A program made the translations under genes and the position numbers. From Virgibacillus aidingensis (GTDB lineage: Bacteria; Bacillota; Bacilli; Bacillales; Amphibacillaceae), in NCBI RefSeq assembly GCF_010994035.1, contig NZ_WIXN01000003.1, positions 186,001-250,000 of the forward strand: a DNA stretch of 64,000 bases, in the 5' to 3' direction. Below the pieces are notes generated by a model. The model did no database searches, had not been told where the DNA came from, and saw only the letters and a list, made by a program, of their open reading frames with translations. Positions 1-8,006 of the stretch are shown in pieces (the stretch's first letter is position 1; every line of letters begins with the position of its first letter).

Positions 1-159
1 GTCCCCGAGCAGGTCAACAGTCGGCTGCTCCAAGTCTGTTGTACCATATGGGTTATCATTGCTTTCCATTGCCTGATTGTTTTGGTAAGTAACAACAAAA
101 TATAAAGCCCCGAATAATAAAACGATTACTCCAATGAAGATTAACACTTTTTTTTGCAT
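1..159 (-). CDS. N-terminal part of a membrane-anchored, probably thioredoxin-like protein
   Basis: Only the first 53 codons lie in the window; the gene runs off the left edge. The start ATG overlaps the stop of bdbC by one base (TAATG), so the two are translationally coupled. The visible part is a short basic start (MQKK), one hydrophobic segment at about residues 5-21 acting as a signal anchor, and a polar linker. No catalytic motif is visible yet. In related bacilli the gene after bdbC is usually a secreted thioredoxin-like or BdbD-like thiol oxidoreductase that works with BdbC. That assignment rests on context and N-terminal style only. Confidence 0.5.
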   Translation of the reverse strand, partial: MQKKVLIFIGVIVLLFGALYFVVTYQNNQAMESNDNPYGTTDLEQPTVDLLGD

Positions 160-593
160 TAGCCCTTCCTCCTTTGCTCTTTCAACAGAAACAGATGTAA
201 AATAAAGATAACGATAAATGCAGTACCCGCTAAAAATGGGATAGTAATAAATCCAAAATAATTCACATACTCGAAATTACATGGGACAAGTCCGCATGCA
301 TCACCTGCAGATTGAAGCACAGGGAGTTTTTGCACCAGATAGTGGTAAATGGATACAAGCATGCCAATTCCGCTTAAAATTAACCCGGGTAATGCGACAG
401 ATATTTCTTTTTTAAACATGGCTGCACCATAAATGACGACAAGCGGATACATGAATATCCGCTGTACCCAGCACAGCTCACAAGGGATGTAGCCCAAAAC
501 CTCCGAATAAAACAAACTGCCTGCCAATGCAATAAATGCCTGTGCCCAAATCAGCATTAACAGGTTTTCTGCCCGTTTTGTCAAATTCGACAT
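159..593 (-). CDS. bdbC: Disulfide bond formation protein BdbC (DsbB family)
   Basis: A 144-residue integral membrane thiol-disulfide oxidoreductase that reoxidises an extracytoplasmic partner and passes electrons to quinone. Four hydrophobic segments are visible. The first external cysteine pair is CELC at residues 38-41 in the typical context PCELCWVQR. The second pair is C100 and C105. Length matches BdbC/BdbB of bacilli (about 140 aa). A GAGG ribosome-binding site precedes the ATG. The downstream gene, overlapping by one base, is a candidate redox partner. BdbC and BdbB cannot be separated from sequence alone. Confidence 0.93.
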   Translation of the reverse strand: MSNLTKRAENLLMLIWAQAFIALAGSLFYSEVLGYIPCELCWVQRIFMYPLVVIYGAAMFKKEISVALPGLILSGIGMLVSIYHYLVQKLPVLQSAGDACGLVPCNFEYVNYFGFITIPFLAGTAFIVIFILHLFLLKEQRRKG

Positions 594-767
594 ATGGAAG
601 ATTCCTCTCTAAAGTATACATTAGTATTATACAAACAATTTGGTGAGAAAACAAAAGGCCTGTCCGATATTATTGTTATATTTATTTGGACAAGCTCCAA
701 ACACAATTTTTATTATACAAGGTTACGATTAGTAAATAAAGAGTTTTTTTTCGTTTCCGCTTGCCAT

Positions 768-1397
768 TCATCCTATCAGCTGGTTTTTATGGGCGTACAC
801 AGCTGCCTGTGTCCGGTCATGGACTTCCAGTTTGGATAAAATATTGCTCACATGTGTTTTCACTGTTTTAATGCCAATGTACAGCTTTTCACTGATTTCC
901 TGGTTTGTCATTCCATTGCCGATACATATGAGTACCTCCAGCTCTCTTTCCGTTAAATCCTCATGAAGCTTTCTTTTTTGCCGCCGGAAATTAGTCATCA
1001 TTTTTCCTGCTACTTTCGGTTCAATGACATTTTCTCCAGAAGCTGCTTTTTTAATGGCATCAGCAATTTCAGTAGCTGATGAGGTTTTCAAAATATAACT
1101 GAACGCACCTGCTTCAATGGCCGGGAATACCTGTTCATCATCATAATAGCTTGTAAGGATAATAATTTTACATTCCGGGTAATCTTCAATTACCTGCTTT
1201 GTTGCTTCAATGCCGGTGCCATTTTCCATAATCAAATCCATTAGTACAACCTCAGGTTTTTTTTCAATAATCAAAGCTGCTCCATCATTTCCGCTTGATG
1301 CTTCCCCAACTACATCAATCTCATCATCTGTTTCCAGATATGCTATAATTCCTTTCCGTACCACTTCATGGTCATCCACAACAATTACCCGCACCAT
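768..1397 (-). CDS. liaR: LiaR/VraR-type response regulator (module 1)
   Basis: A 209-residue NarL-family response regulator. The receiver domain is at about 1-120 with acidic pair D8/D9, phospho-acceptor D54 and conserved K104. The LuxR-type helix-turn-helix is at about 145-205 (LTERELEVL, then a recognition helix ending KTHVSNILSKL). It lies 19 bp after the sensor kinase gene and closes a four-gene operon transcribed leftwards. The family controls the response to cell-envelope stress, such as lipid-II-binding antibiotics. A second, very similar regulator sits at 58514-59146, so orthology to B. subtilis LiaR is shared between two candidates. Confidence 0.88.
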   Translation of the reverse strand: MVRVIVVDDHEVVRKGIIAYLETDDEIDVVGEASSGNDGAALIIEKKPEVVLMDLIMENGTGIEATKQVIEDYPECKIIILTSYYDDEQVFPAIEAGAFSYILKTSSATEIADAIKKAASGENVIEPKVAGKMMTNFRRQKRKLHEDLTERELEVLICIGNGMTNQEISEKLYIGIKTVKTHVSNILSKLEVHDRTQAAVYAHKNQLIG

Positions 1398-1416
1398 TTA
1401 CCCCACTCCCTATTTT

Positions 1417-2457
1417 TTACATTGGTATTCGAATGTCAATATACGTACCCTCATCAATATTTGTACGAATGGTGAATCTGCCCCCCAGTTCCTCCGTTCT
1501 TTCCCGCATTGTTTTCAGGCCGTAAGAAGTTTTTTTCTCCGAATCCTCTTCCAGATCAAACCCTTTGCCATTATCGCGTATATGCACAAACAACTCCCTG
1601 GACCTGGCGAAAATTTCAATTTTTACCGTAGTTGCATTGGCATGACGCAAAATATTTGAAAGTGCTTCCTGCACAATCCGAAATACATGTTCCTCCACTG
1701 TTTCGGAGAGCATCAGATTTGCTTCAAGCGCCAGCTGGAATTCAATCCGGCTTTTTTGTTTCAATTCTTCAACGAGCTTTTGTATCCCTGTCTGCAATGA
1801 ATCGCCGGATAATTGTACAGGTCTCAGATGCAACAGCAGTGCACGCATTTCTGTTTGCGTTTGTGCTCCTGCTTTAACCACTTCCGTTAGTTGCTTTTTT
1901 GCTTTTTCAGGGCTTCTGTCTATTTGCTTCAATGCCGCTTCCGACATCATCGTCAGGGCAAACAGCTGCTGGCTTACAGCATCATGCAAATCACGGGCCA
2001 ATCGCTGCCTTTCCTCAATTACTGCTGATTTGTGAGCAGTTTTTGCCAATTCAGATTTTTCATCTGCCATTCGCTGCAGTGATTTCACCTGCTCCCCCAG
2101 TTTTTCCCCCAGTTCGTTCAGCTCATCCCCGATTCTGGTAATCTCATCACTGTCCTCCACATAACTCAGCCTGGAATTGTAATTGCCATTTGCGAAATGT
2201 TTTATTACAACAGAAATACCATCCATCTTTGTTTTCAAGTTGCCGCTTGTGGTAAAACCTGTATATATAGCAATGATGATTCCCAAAACAATATATAATG
2301 ATATAAATAAAAAGATACTTCCGGCCGTCAGCCATCCAGGACTAAATAGTACGTAAACAGTTAAAAGAATCGCCAATATGGTAACCGTTGTAATAAACCA
2401 TCCATTTAAATGGGAACGGATAAACAGAAATCGTATACTTGAAAACCTTCTCTTCAT
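1417..2457 (-). CDS. liaS: LiaS-type sensor histidine kinase (module 1)
   Basis: A 346-residue sensor kinase. Two membrane segments at about residues 20-40 and 46-66 enclose almost no extracellular loop, the intramembrane-sensing architecture of LiaS/VraS. A HAMP-like linker follows, then a HisKA_3 domain with phospho-acceptor H158 (ARDLHDAVSQQ) and an HATPase domain with DNGKGF. The start has a clear AAAGGGG ribosome-binding site. It sits 11 bp after the LiaF-like gene. A paralogue with the same architecture is at 59139-60179. Confidence 0.9.
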   Translation of the reverse strand: MKRRFSSIRFLFIRSHLNGWFITTVTILAILLTVYVLFSPGWLTAGSIFLFISLYIVLGIIIAIYTGFTTSGNLKTKMDGISVVIKHFANGNYNSRLSYVEDSDEITRIGDELNELGEKLGEQVKSLQRMADEKSELAKTAHKSAVIEERQRLARDLHDAVSQQLFALTMMSEAALKQIDRSPEKAKKQLTEVVKAGAQTQTEMRALLLHLRPVQLSGDSLQTGIQKLVEELKQKSRIEFQLALEANLMLSETVEEHVFRIVQEALSNILRHANATTVKIEIFARSRELFVHIRDNGKGFDLEEDSEKKTSYGLKTMRERTEELGGRFTIRTNIDEGTYIDIRIPM

Positions 2458-2468
2458 TTTAATCCCCT

Positions 2469-3224
2469 TTATGCCTGGTCAATCCGAATCGATCCGGCTT
2501 TTAATTTAATGATAAAGTCAATTTTTTGTATAGCGTTTTCGTAGTTTACTGTTTCAAATTCAAGTGATCGATGAATTCCATCAACATGTTGACCCGCCAC
2601 ATCAATCTCTCCCGCTTTCACTGATGCACTTACTCGGAAGTCTACATTTTCCGGCATAATAATGTTTACATCCCCTGCAATTGAGCTGATCATCACAGGA
2701 ATTTCTTCTTCCGGAATATATGCCTTTGTAAAATCAAAATAGAAATCCCCGGCCATATTGCTCAGATTAATCGGCTCCACTTTCCAATTAGGTGTATTAT
2801 ATTCATGGGATCCAACAAATGATTTATTGGGGCTGTAATATTTTTTCTTTCCTTTATTATTTCCCACTATAATCACTCTGTTCGATGTAATTCCGAAAAT
2901 CATAAAACCAATATAAATGATTAATAATGGCCATAACTTCAAAACGTCGCGAAACACAAACGAAATGATATCAAAACGGTCAAGCAGCAGCAGTATTCCA
3001 AAGATGAGAAAAAAAGACCCAAACACCCAGGTACCACCTTTTTTTCTCAAATAATCAAACAGCCATTTCAAGCCAATGGCAACAAAAAATATGGGGTAAA
3101 TATATGCCCAAGCAGTGCCGAAATCATAATTGACTAAATTCAAATTAGTAAGCACCAGCATAATTCCAATTACAATTAAAAATATCGCCAGGAAATAACG
3201 GATAAGTCTCCTCAATTTTTTCAC
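2469..3224 (-). CDS. liaF: LiaF-like membrane regulator of the sensor kinase (module 1)
   Basis: A 251-residue protein with four hydrophobic segments in the first 115 residues and a soluble C-terminal half rich in beta-strand pattern (IAGDVNIIMPENVDF). This is the domain family named cell-wall-active antibiotics response protein (LiaF C-terminal domain). LiaF proteins hold LiaS in the kinase-off state. It overlaps the upstream 74-codon gene by four bases (ATGA) and precedes liaS. Length and layout agree with LiaF, but its sequence looks quite different from the LiaF at 60176-60907. Confidence 0.85.
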   Translation of the reverse strand: MKKLRRLIRYFLAIFLIVIGIMLVLTNLNLVNYDFGTAWAYIYPIFFVAIGLKWLFDYLRKKGGTWVFGSFFLIFGILLLLDRFDIISFVFRDVLKLWPLLIIYIGFMIFGITSNRVIIVGNNKGKKKYYSPNKSFVGSHEYNTPNWKVEPINLSNMAGDFYFDFTKAYIPEEEIPVMISSIAGDVNIIMPENVDFRVSASVKAGEIDVAGQHVDGIHRSLEFETVNYENAIQKIDFIIKLKAGSIRIDQA

Positions 3225-3445
3225 CCTTTATGAAAAGCTAGTATCTTTTTGTATTTAAGGTTAAATAATGCAATGAGTGTAATAATTATACCACTAATCA
3301 TGATGATCATTTGCGATAAAATATATATAATATATCCAGGTGACGAAAGCGTAAATAATGCGCTAAAAAAACAAAAGCAAATAATTGCGGATTTAAAGAC
3401 AGAAGCTTTGCTTTCATTTGATTTGGTATGGACATCTCTCCTCAT
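3221..3445 (-). CDS. Small membrane protein at the head of the first lia operon
   Basis: A 74-residue protein with two hydrophobic segments (about 18-35 and 40-62) and basic ends. A strong GAGGGGG ribosome-binding site lies 5 bp before the ATG, and the stop overlaps the start of the LiaF-like gene, so it belongs to the operon. I do not recognise the family. Size and position recall LiaI or a bacteriocin-immunity-type membrane peptide, but no motif proves it. The second lia module has no equivalent directly in front of its liaF. Confidence 0.7.
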   Translation of the reverse strand: MRRDVHTKSNESKASVFKSAIICFCFFSALFTLSSPGYIIYILSQMIIMISGIIITLIALFNLKYKKILAFHKG

Positions 3446-3524
3446 AGCGGCCCCCTCGATGAAACATACTTTTATTTTACTTGCTGATTAATTATAGAGG
3501 AACCAACTGAAGATTGTTTTCATC

Positions 3525-4175
3525 TCAGTCCCCGGACCGAGACTTACGCCTGCGAAGTGATTCATACAGGTAGATAAGACCGACAAGCAACAGAAACCCG
3601 ATGACGAATCCCGAAATAATATCTGTAAGAAAATGAACGTTTATGATATAACGGCTTATCCCAATTAAAAAAATGAGTATTGAAAAAAAGATTTGCACAG
3701 CCAATTTTAACTTTGCAGAAGCTATTCTATTTACAATAAAATAAGCCAATAATCCATAACAGACCATAGATATCATCGCGTGTCCGGAGGGGAAACTGTG
3801 ACCTTCCGCATTGGCAGCTTCAAGAATGCGCGGCCGTTCTCTTTCCACAAGATGTTTAATCAATAAATTCAGTCCATGGGAGAGTAATGTGCCACCGGAA
3901 AATATGAAAGCGGGAAGCCAATCTTTATAAACAATCCATATAATAATCCCGGCTGTAATGACAAATGGTACGAGAAACCATTGGGAACCCAACTCCGTAA
4001 TATTCCGGAAAATAGTGTAAATAACTGTATCACTAAGCAGTTCCACCGGCCCCCTGGTCCACACATCAATATAGGGCATATTCCCGCCCAAAATCCGTAC
4101 AACCCACACACCAATTACCAATAAAACAACCATAAGCAAAATTGATATGATCCAATAATTCCGATTAAATCTCAT
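3525..4175 (-). CDS. PAP2-family membrane phosphatase
   Basis: A polytopic membrane enzyme that removes phosphate from a lipid phosphate such as phosphatidic acid, phosphatidylglycerol phosphate or undecaprenyl pyrophosphate. All three PAP2 motifs are present: KHLVERERPR, PSGHA, and SRYIINVHFLTD with the catalytic histidine. Six hydrophobic segments are visible. I chose the third ATG as start because AGGAGG lies 8 bp upstream; this gives 216 residues. Undecaprenyl-pyrophosphate phosphatase activity would fit the neighbouring envelope-stress module, but the substrate is inferred. Confidence 0.87.
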   Translation of the reverse strand: MRFNRNYWIISILLMVVLLVIGVWVVRILGGNMPYIDVWTRGPVELLSDTVIYTIFRNITELGSQWFLVPFVITAGIIIWIVYKDWLPAFIFSGGTLLSHGLNLLIKHLVERERPRILEAANAEGHSFPSGHAMISMVCYGLLAYFIVNRIASAKLKLAVQIFFSILIFLIGISRYIINVHFLTDIISGFVIGFLLLVGLIYLYESLRRRKSRSGD

Positions 4176-4292
4176 TTCCATCTCCTCCTGAAACAACGGG
4201 ACGGTTCTCCTGCTGCATCCCCGTTTTAAATTTCAATAACAGGGAATAAACATCTATATGAATAGAATAAATGATAAAGGCAGGTTTTAACA

Positions 4293-4730
4293 ATGGATAA
4301 AGAAGTACAGAAATTAATTGATGGGCTTAATGAAGATCTGGCACATGAATATGGTGCCGTAATTCAATATACGTACAGCGCTTCTGTCGTGTCCGGTTTA
4401 TACCGGTCTGCACTGAAACCTTTTTTTGAAGAGGAAATAACGGATGAACTGGGGCATGCTTTGTATTTATCGGAAAAAATCAAGTCACTTGGAGGCACAC
4501 CGACAACAACACCTGCTGAAGTACCCCAGCCAACTGAGGTGAAGGATTTGCTGGAAGCAACATTAAAATCAGAATCAGATACAATTGAGCGGTACGAAAA
4601 ACGGAAACAACAGGCAGATGCATTAGGATACACCGAACTCGTCGTAAAATTGGAAGATTTAATTTCCGATGAAACACACCATAAGGAAGAAATTGAACGC
4701 CTGCTGGCGGACCCGCGATTATCCTCATAA
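4293..4730 (+). CDS. Ferritin-like / bacterioferritin-type protein
   Basis: A 145-residue, mostly helical protein of the ferritin-like superfamily. Iron-ligand-type residues are visible in LAHEYGAVIQY (first pair of helices), EEITDELGHALYL (second helix) and LISDETHHKEEIERLL (last helix), the E...ExxH pattern of di-iron four-helix bundles. It is a single-gene transcription unit closed by a hairpin terminator. Length is shorter than classical bacterioferritin (about 158 aa), so it could be a Dps-like or bacterioferritin-like storage protein. Iron storage is inferred from the family. Confidence 0.82.
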   Translation: MDKEVQKLIDGLNEDLAHEYGAVIQYTYSASVVSGLYRSALKPFFEEEITDELGHALYLSEKIKSLGGTPTTTPAEVPQPTEVKDLLEATLKSESDTIERYEKRKQQADALGYTELVVKLEDLISDETHHKEEIERLLADPRLSS

Positions 4731-4736
4731 AGACAA

Positions 4737-4765
4737 ACCCTTCAAGACTTAACTTGAAGGGTTTT
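4737..4765 (+). terminator. Rho-independent terminator after the ferritin-like gene
   Basis: Stem CCCTTCAAG / CTTGAAGGG with a 6-base loop, followed by TTTT. It lies 7 bp after the stop codon and is preceded by A-rich DNA, so it may also serve ecsB from the other side. Confidence 0.85.
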
Positions 4766-4798
4766 AGAAAAAATTTTTAATGCTGGTTATCATCATGG

Positions 4799-6010
4799 CT
4801 ACGCAAGCTTTCGTCTTACATACCCATGAATAAATACATAATTAAAAATGATCCCCGAAACGAGCATAATTGCAAAAAACATATACAATTGCATCACTAA
4901 AAACAGCAGCGAAAATAGGACAGCTTGAATCAAAGTTAATTGAAACAGCAAATTAATCAGCGATTTTTTACGTATATTGGGATCAACCGGATAAAGATCC
5001 AGCCATATAATGGTGCGATGATGCTTGTACAGACTCATCATCTGAAAACTGCTCAAATACAAAAACAAAACACCAAGCAGCACTTTCAAAGGCACGTTTG
5101 GAATAAAATAAATCGCGATCAGCCCAATGAGTATTAAGCGGAAATACATGCCGAGATAATCCCCGCTGCGAATAAAAGTAAGCCGGTATAAATAGTCATA
5201 TGTATGTTTTTTCATGAGGGGTAAGTTACCGAAAAGCGAGACAAGCCATGCCCGTTTCTTAATTGGCGACCTTAAATGCGGTACATCCGCAAACATATTG
5301 GCAAGCCGGTAAAATGCCTGCATTCGCTGATTATCCTTTTCCACGAGCAGACTCCAGTTAACACCCGTCTGCTTTCCGGCCAAGGATAAATCGTAAAGAA
5401 ATACAGCCGCAAAAAATACTGTTGTTATTCCGGCCAAAAGCATATCACCATTTACAACAAAATAAAACACAGCCACATTCAGCACGATTCGAAAACCCAT
5501 CTCAAGCTGCCTCACTCGCGGATCTCTTACTTTTAACATCCACCAATTTGCAATTAAATTGCCAAGTTTAAAAATAAGCAAAACTGCAACCGTCAGCAAA
5601 TATACATTACCTGCACGTTCGGGAAAAGAAGCCAAGTATAGTGGTCCGAGCGCTGCAGCTATCAGTAAAATAACGTACAGCTGAATGAGGAAACTGTATA
5701 TAAGTGAATTCCGGAAATAGGCATTCATTTTACTTTCTGCCGCGATTAGAAAAACCAGATCCGGCTCTTTTAATAATGTACGGACGGGACTATAGCTTGC
5801 GGCCAGACCAAAAGCAATGCCAATAATCATGGAGGTTGGAAAATCTTCCGGCAGTCCGGTCAAGGCTTGCTGGTAGTAATATGCCGCCACTGCAATGAAA
5901 AAGAACATGGCTACTACAAGATGTCCGTTAAAAATATAACGTAAATATCTGCTTGTCTCTTTTAAATGAGCAGAAATCCTTTTTTTATAAAAAGCATGGG
6001 AATCAAACAT
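4799..6010 (-). CDS. ecsB: ABC transporter permease EcsB
   Basis: A 403-residue polytopic membrane protein, partner of the ATPase EcsA. The EcsAB exporter affects protein secretion, competence, sporulation and regulated proteolysis in B. subtilis; its transported substrate is not certain. Ten or so hydrophobic segments are visible and the length equals that of the family. It overlaps the end of ecsA by 8 bp. The divergent hit gene across the intergenic region is the standard neighbour. Confidence 0.92.
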   Translation of the reverse strand: MFDSHAFYKKRISAHLKETSRYLRYIFNGHLVVAMFFFIAVAAYYYQQALTGLPEDFPTSMIIGIAFGLAASYSPVRTLLKEPDLVFLIAAESKMNAYFRNSLIYSFLIQLYVILLIAAALGPLYLASFPERAGNVYLLTVAVLLIFKLGNLIANWWMLKVRDPRVRQLEMGFRIVLNVAVFYFVVNGDMLLAGITTVFFAAVFLYDLSLAGKQTGVNWSLLVEKDNQRMQAFYRLANMFADVPHLRSPIKKRAWLVSLFGNLPLMKKHTYDYLYRLTFIRSGDYLGMYFRLILIGLIAIYFIPNVPLKVLLGVLFLYLSSFQMMSLYKHHRTIIWLDLYPVDPNIRKKSLINLLFQLTLIQAVLFSLLFLVMQLYMFFAIMLVSGIIFNYVFIHGYVRRKLA

Positions 6011-6749
6011 GGCTATCTTCTTCCTTTGTCAGCTCCACATAAAGATCGTCAAGGGCAGCTTCAGGCATATGGAAGCTTTCACGTAATTCCTGCAGGGTCC
6101 CCATAGCCCGGATTTTTCCTTCGTGCAAAATAACAAATCGGTCACAATACCGTTCCGCTGTTGCCAGAATATGCGTTGACATCAATACACCGGAGCCATT
6201 ATTTTTCATCTCACCCATCATTTGCAAATAAGATTGGATGCCTAATGGGTCCAGCCCGACAAATGGTTCATCAACTATATATAATGGAGGTTCAATTAAA
6301 AAAGCACACATAATCATTACCTTTTGCCGCATTCCTTTGGAAAAATGAACAGGAAACCAGTGCAGCCTTTTCTCCATACGGAATTCCTTTGCTAAGATAT
6401 CCACCCTCTTCTCAAATGCATCCTCCGGAATCCCATAAGCCATTGCAGTCAAACGAAGATGTTCATATAGGGTTAACTCATCATATAAGATAGGCATTTC
6501 CGGAATATAGCCAATTTGTGAACGGTAATATTCACGGTTTTCCTGAAAGGTTTGTCCATTAACAGCTACTTTTCCTTTCTTGGCATGCATTAACCCGATG
6601 ACATGCTTAATGGTCGTACTCTTCCCTGCACCGTTTAAACCAATTAAACCAACAATTTCTTTGGGATTTACATCAAAGGAAATCCCATGTAAAACATTCT
6701 TATGTGTGTATCCTCCATGCAGGTTTTCTATATGTAATAATGGTTCCAA
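6003..6749 (-). CDS. ecsA: ABC transporter ATP-binding protein EcsA
   Basis: A 248-residue ATPase with Walker A GLNGAGKS (37-44), signature FSKGMRQK, Walker B LYIVDEP and the switch histidine in STHIL. It energises EcsB, encoded directly downstream with an 8-bp overlap. The start is a TTG: an AAGAGGTG ribosome-binding site lies 7 bp upstream and the product length fits the family. Synteny with hit and trpP supports EcsA over a generic ATPase. Confidence 0.93.
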   Translation of the reverse strand: MEPLLHIENLHGGYTHKNVLHGISFDVNPKEIVGLIGLNGAGKSTTIKHVIGLMHAKKGKVAVNGQTFQENREYYRSQIGYIPEMPILYDELTLYEHLRLTAMAYGIPEDAFEKRVDILAKEFRMEKRLHWFPVHFSKGMRQKVMIMCAFLIEPPLYIVDEPFVGLDPLGIQSYLQMMGEMKNNGSGVLMSTHILATAERYCDRFVILHEGKIRAMGTLQELRESFHMPEAALDDLYVELTKEEDSHV

Positions 6750-6884
6750 GACAGTACACCTCTTTCTTTGTAATTAATTTTACCATTACTAAAAAGAAAA
6801 TCCCAACTAAACCGTAAGACGGGAAACGACATTTTTTTCACTTCCTCATGTATATTTTTGCAGCAAAAGATACAGACTAGTTAA

Positions 6885-7199
6885 TGAAAAGCGGAGATAC
6901 ACCAAAAGTGTCAAACACAAAATGAGGTGTTAGCGATCGGAACTAATGAACTTTCGTGTAATTTTACACAAATGAGGTGTTAGTGATCGATATTCTAATA
7001 TAAGTTTTGTAAATCACATGAAAGGTGTTTCAGAAAACAATCTAATGCAATAAAACCCTTTTGGCGGAAGATGACTCACCGAAATGGGTTACCGGCAAAA
7101 AGGTTTTTGTAATCATTAGGTTAAATTGCGTAAAAGCTTTTTAATCATATGCATTACGAAGTCCCCACATTAGATTATTTCCCTCATCTCCGCTTTTCA
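6885..7199. repeat. 315-bp element bounded by 14-bp inverted repeats
   Basis: TGAAAAGCGGAGAT at 6885-6898 is matched exactly by its reverse complement at 7186-7199. Inside are two direct repeats 50 bp apart, AATGAGGTGTTAGCGATCG and a copy with one mismatch. No transposase gene is inside and no target-site duplication is visible outside. A MITE-like element or a structured non-coding RNA locus are both possible. Confidence 0.45.
7051..7108 (+). terminator. Large terminator-like hairpin upstream of hit
   Basis: The left arm AAAACCCTTTTGGCGG pairs, with two or three mismatches, with the right arm CCGGCAAAAAGGTTTT, followed by further Ts. The loop of about 23 bases has its own small stem (CACC/GGGT). 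No gene ends nearby on the plus strand, so it would end an unannotated transcript or act as a leader attenuator for hit. Confidence 0.45.
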
Positions 7200-7350
7200 C
7201 CACAGGCTGGTCCGTCAGGGCCAGTCCTGTTTTGTTTTGGCCTATATTCATTTTTACTTTACATGAAAACACATAAAGATACAGAATACTTTACTTTATC
7301 TGTGATTCCTATATACAATGAAGGCAAACTGATAGGGAGCTGTGATAATA

Positions 7351-7779
7351 ATGGCGCATGAAGACTGTATATTTTGCAAGATCATTAATGGAGATTTACC
7401 TTCCGCAAAAGTGTATGAGGACGAGCATGTTTATGCTTTTCTTGACCTTAGCCAGGTTACAAAAGGTCATACATTGGTGATTCCCAAAACACATACGAAA
7501 AATATTTACGAAACCCCTCCGGAAGTGGCCAGAGAGTTATTTGCAAGAATTCCGGTAATTGCAAATGCTGTAAAAGAAACATATAAACCAATTGGCATGA
7601 ATTTATTAAATAATAATGAAGCACCGGCAGATCAATCCGTATTTCATCTCCACATTCATATCATACCGCGCTATGGTGATGGGGATGGATATTCATCTAA
7701 TTGGGTGACACATAATGATGATTACACATCGGAAAAATTACAGGAAATGGCTGAAGAAATTAGTAGGCGAGTTAAGTAA
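7351..7779 (+). CDS. hit: HIT-family nucleotide-binding protein Hit
   Basis: A 142-residue histidine-triad protein, a nucleotide hydrolase or transferase acting on purine nucleoside phosphoramidates or dinucleotides. The catalytic triad HxHxH is H99, H101 and H103 (FHLHIHIIP). Metal-type cysteines C6 and C9 (CIFC) sit at the start as in Gram-positive Hit proteins. I prefer the ATG at 7351 over the GTG at 7342: it gives the usual MAHEDCIFCKI beginning and an 11-bp spacing from AGGGAG. It lies divergent from ecsAB, the classical arrangement. Confidence 0.94.
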   Translation: MAHEDCIFCKIINGDLPSAKVYEDEHVYAFLDLSQVTKGHTLVIPKTHTKNIYETPPEVARELFARIPVIANAVKETYKPIGMNLLNNNEAPADQSVFHLHIHIIPRYGDGDGYSSNWVTHNDDYTSEKLQEMAEEISRRVK

Positions 7780-7961
7780 AAAACGCTTGGATATCATTAA
7801 TATTTCCTTCAGAGGAGTAAATCAGCAAATTTTCTTTCTTTTCTTATAAAAATTTGAATAAACCTTTTTATTCCGTCCATGATCTGTTATAATAATGATA
7901 AGTTTTCGCAGCTGACAATGAGTGTACAGTTGGAAAACGAATCTTCCGTTCTTTTGCCAAA

Positions 7962-7999
7962 GAGCGGGAAAAAAGACGAGTATAGCCAGAAGAGGAGAG
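7962..7999 (+). promoter_or_regulatory. Possible TRAP-binding NAG repeats over the trpP ribosome-binding site
   Basis: The leader just before trpP carries GAG, GAG, TAG, CAG, AAG and GAG triplets at 7962, 7978, 7983, 7987, 7990 and 7995, the last ones merging with the Shine-Dalgarno sequence. In B. subtilis, tryptophan-activated TRAP represses trpP translation by binding such repeats. Spacing here is irregular, so this is suggestive only. Confidence 0.35.
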
Positions 8000-8006
8000 G
8001 TAAAAA

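Larger units (their letters stand above)
6750..7350. other. Long gene-free divergent region between ecsA and hit
   Basis: About 600 bp with no convincing gene. It holds two copies of a 19-bp motif (6921-6939 and 6971-6989), a large hairpin with a T-run (about 7051-7108), and a perfect 14-bp inverted repeat at 6885-6898 and 7186-7199 that encloses them. The promoters for ecsA and hit must also be here, but I could not place them with confidence. Confidence 0.6.

Noticed and set aside
594-767. Regulatory RNA between bdbC and liaR
   Set aside because: Checked for hairpins and conserved blocks; only AT-rich promoter-like DNA is visible.
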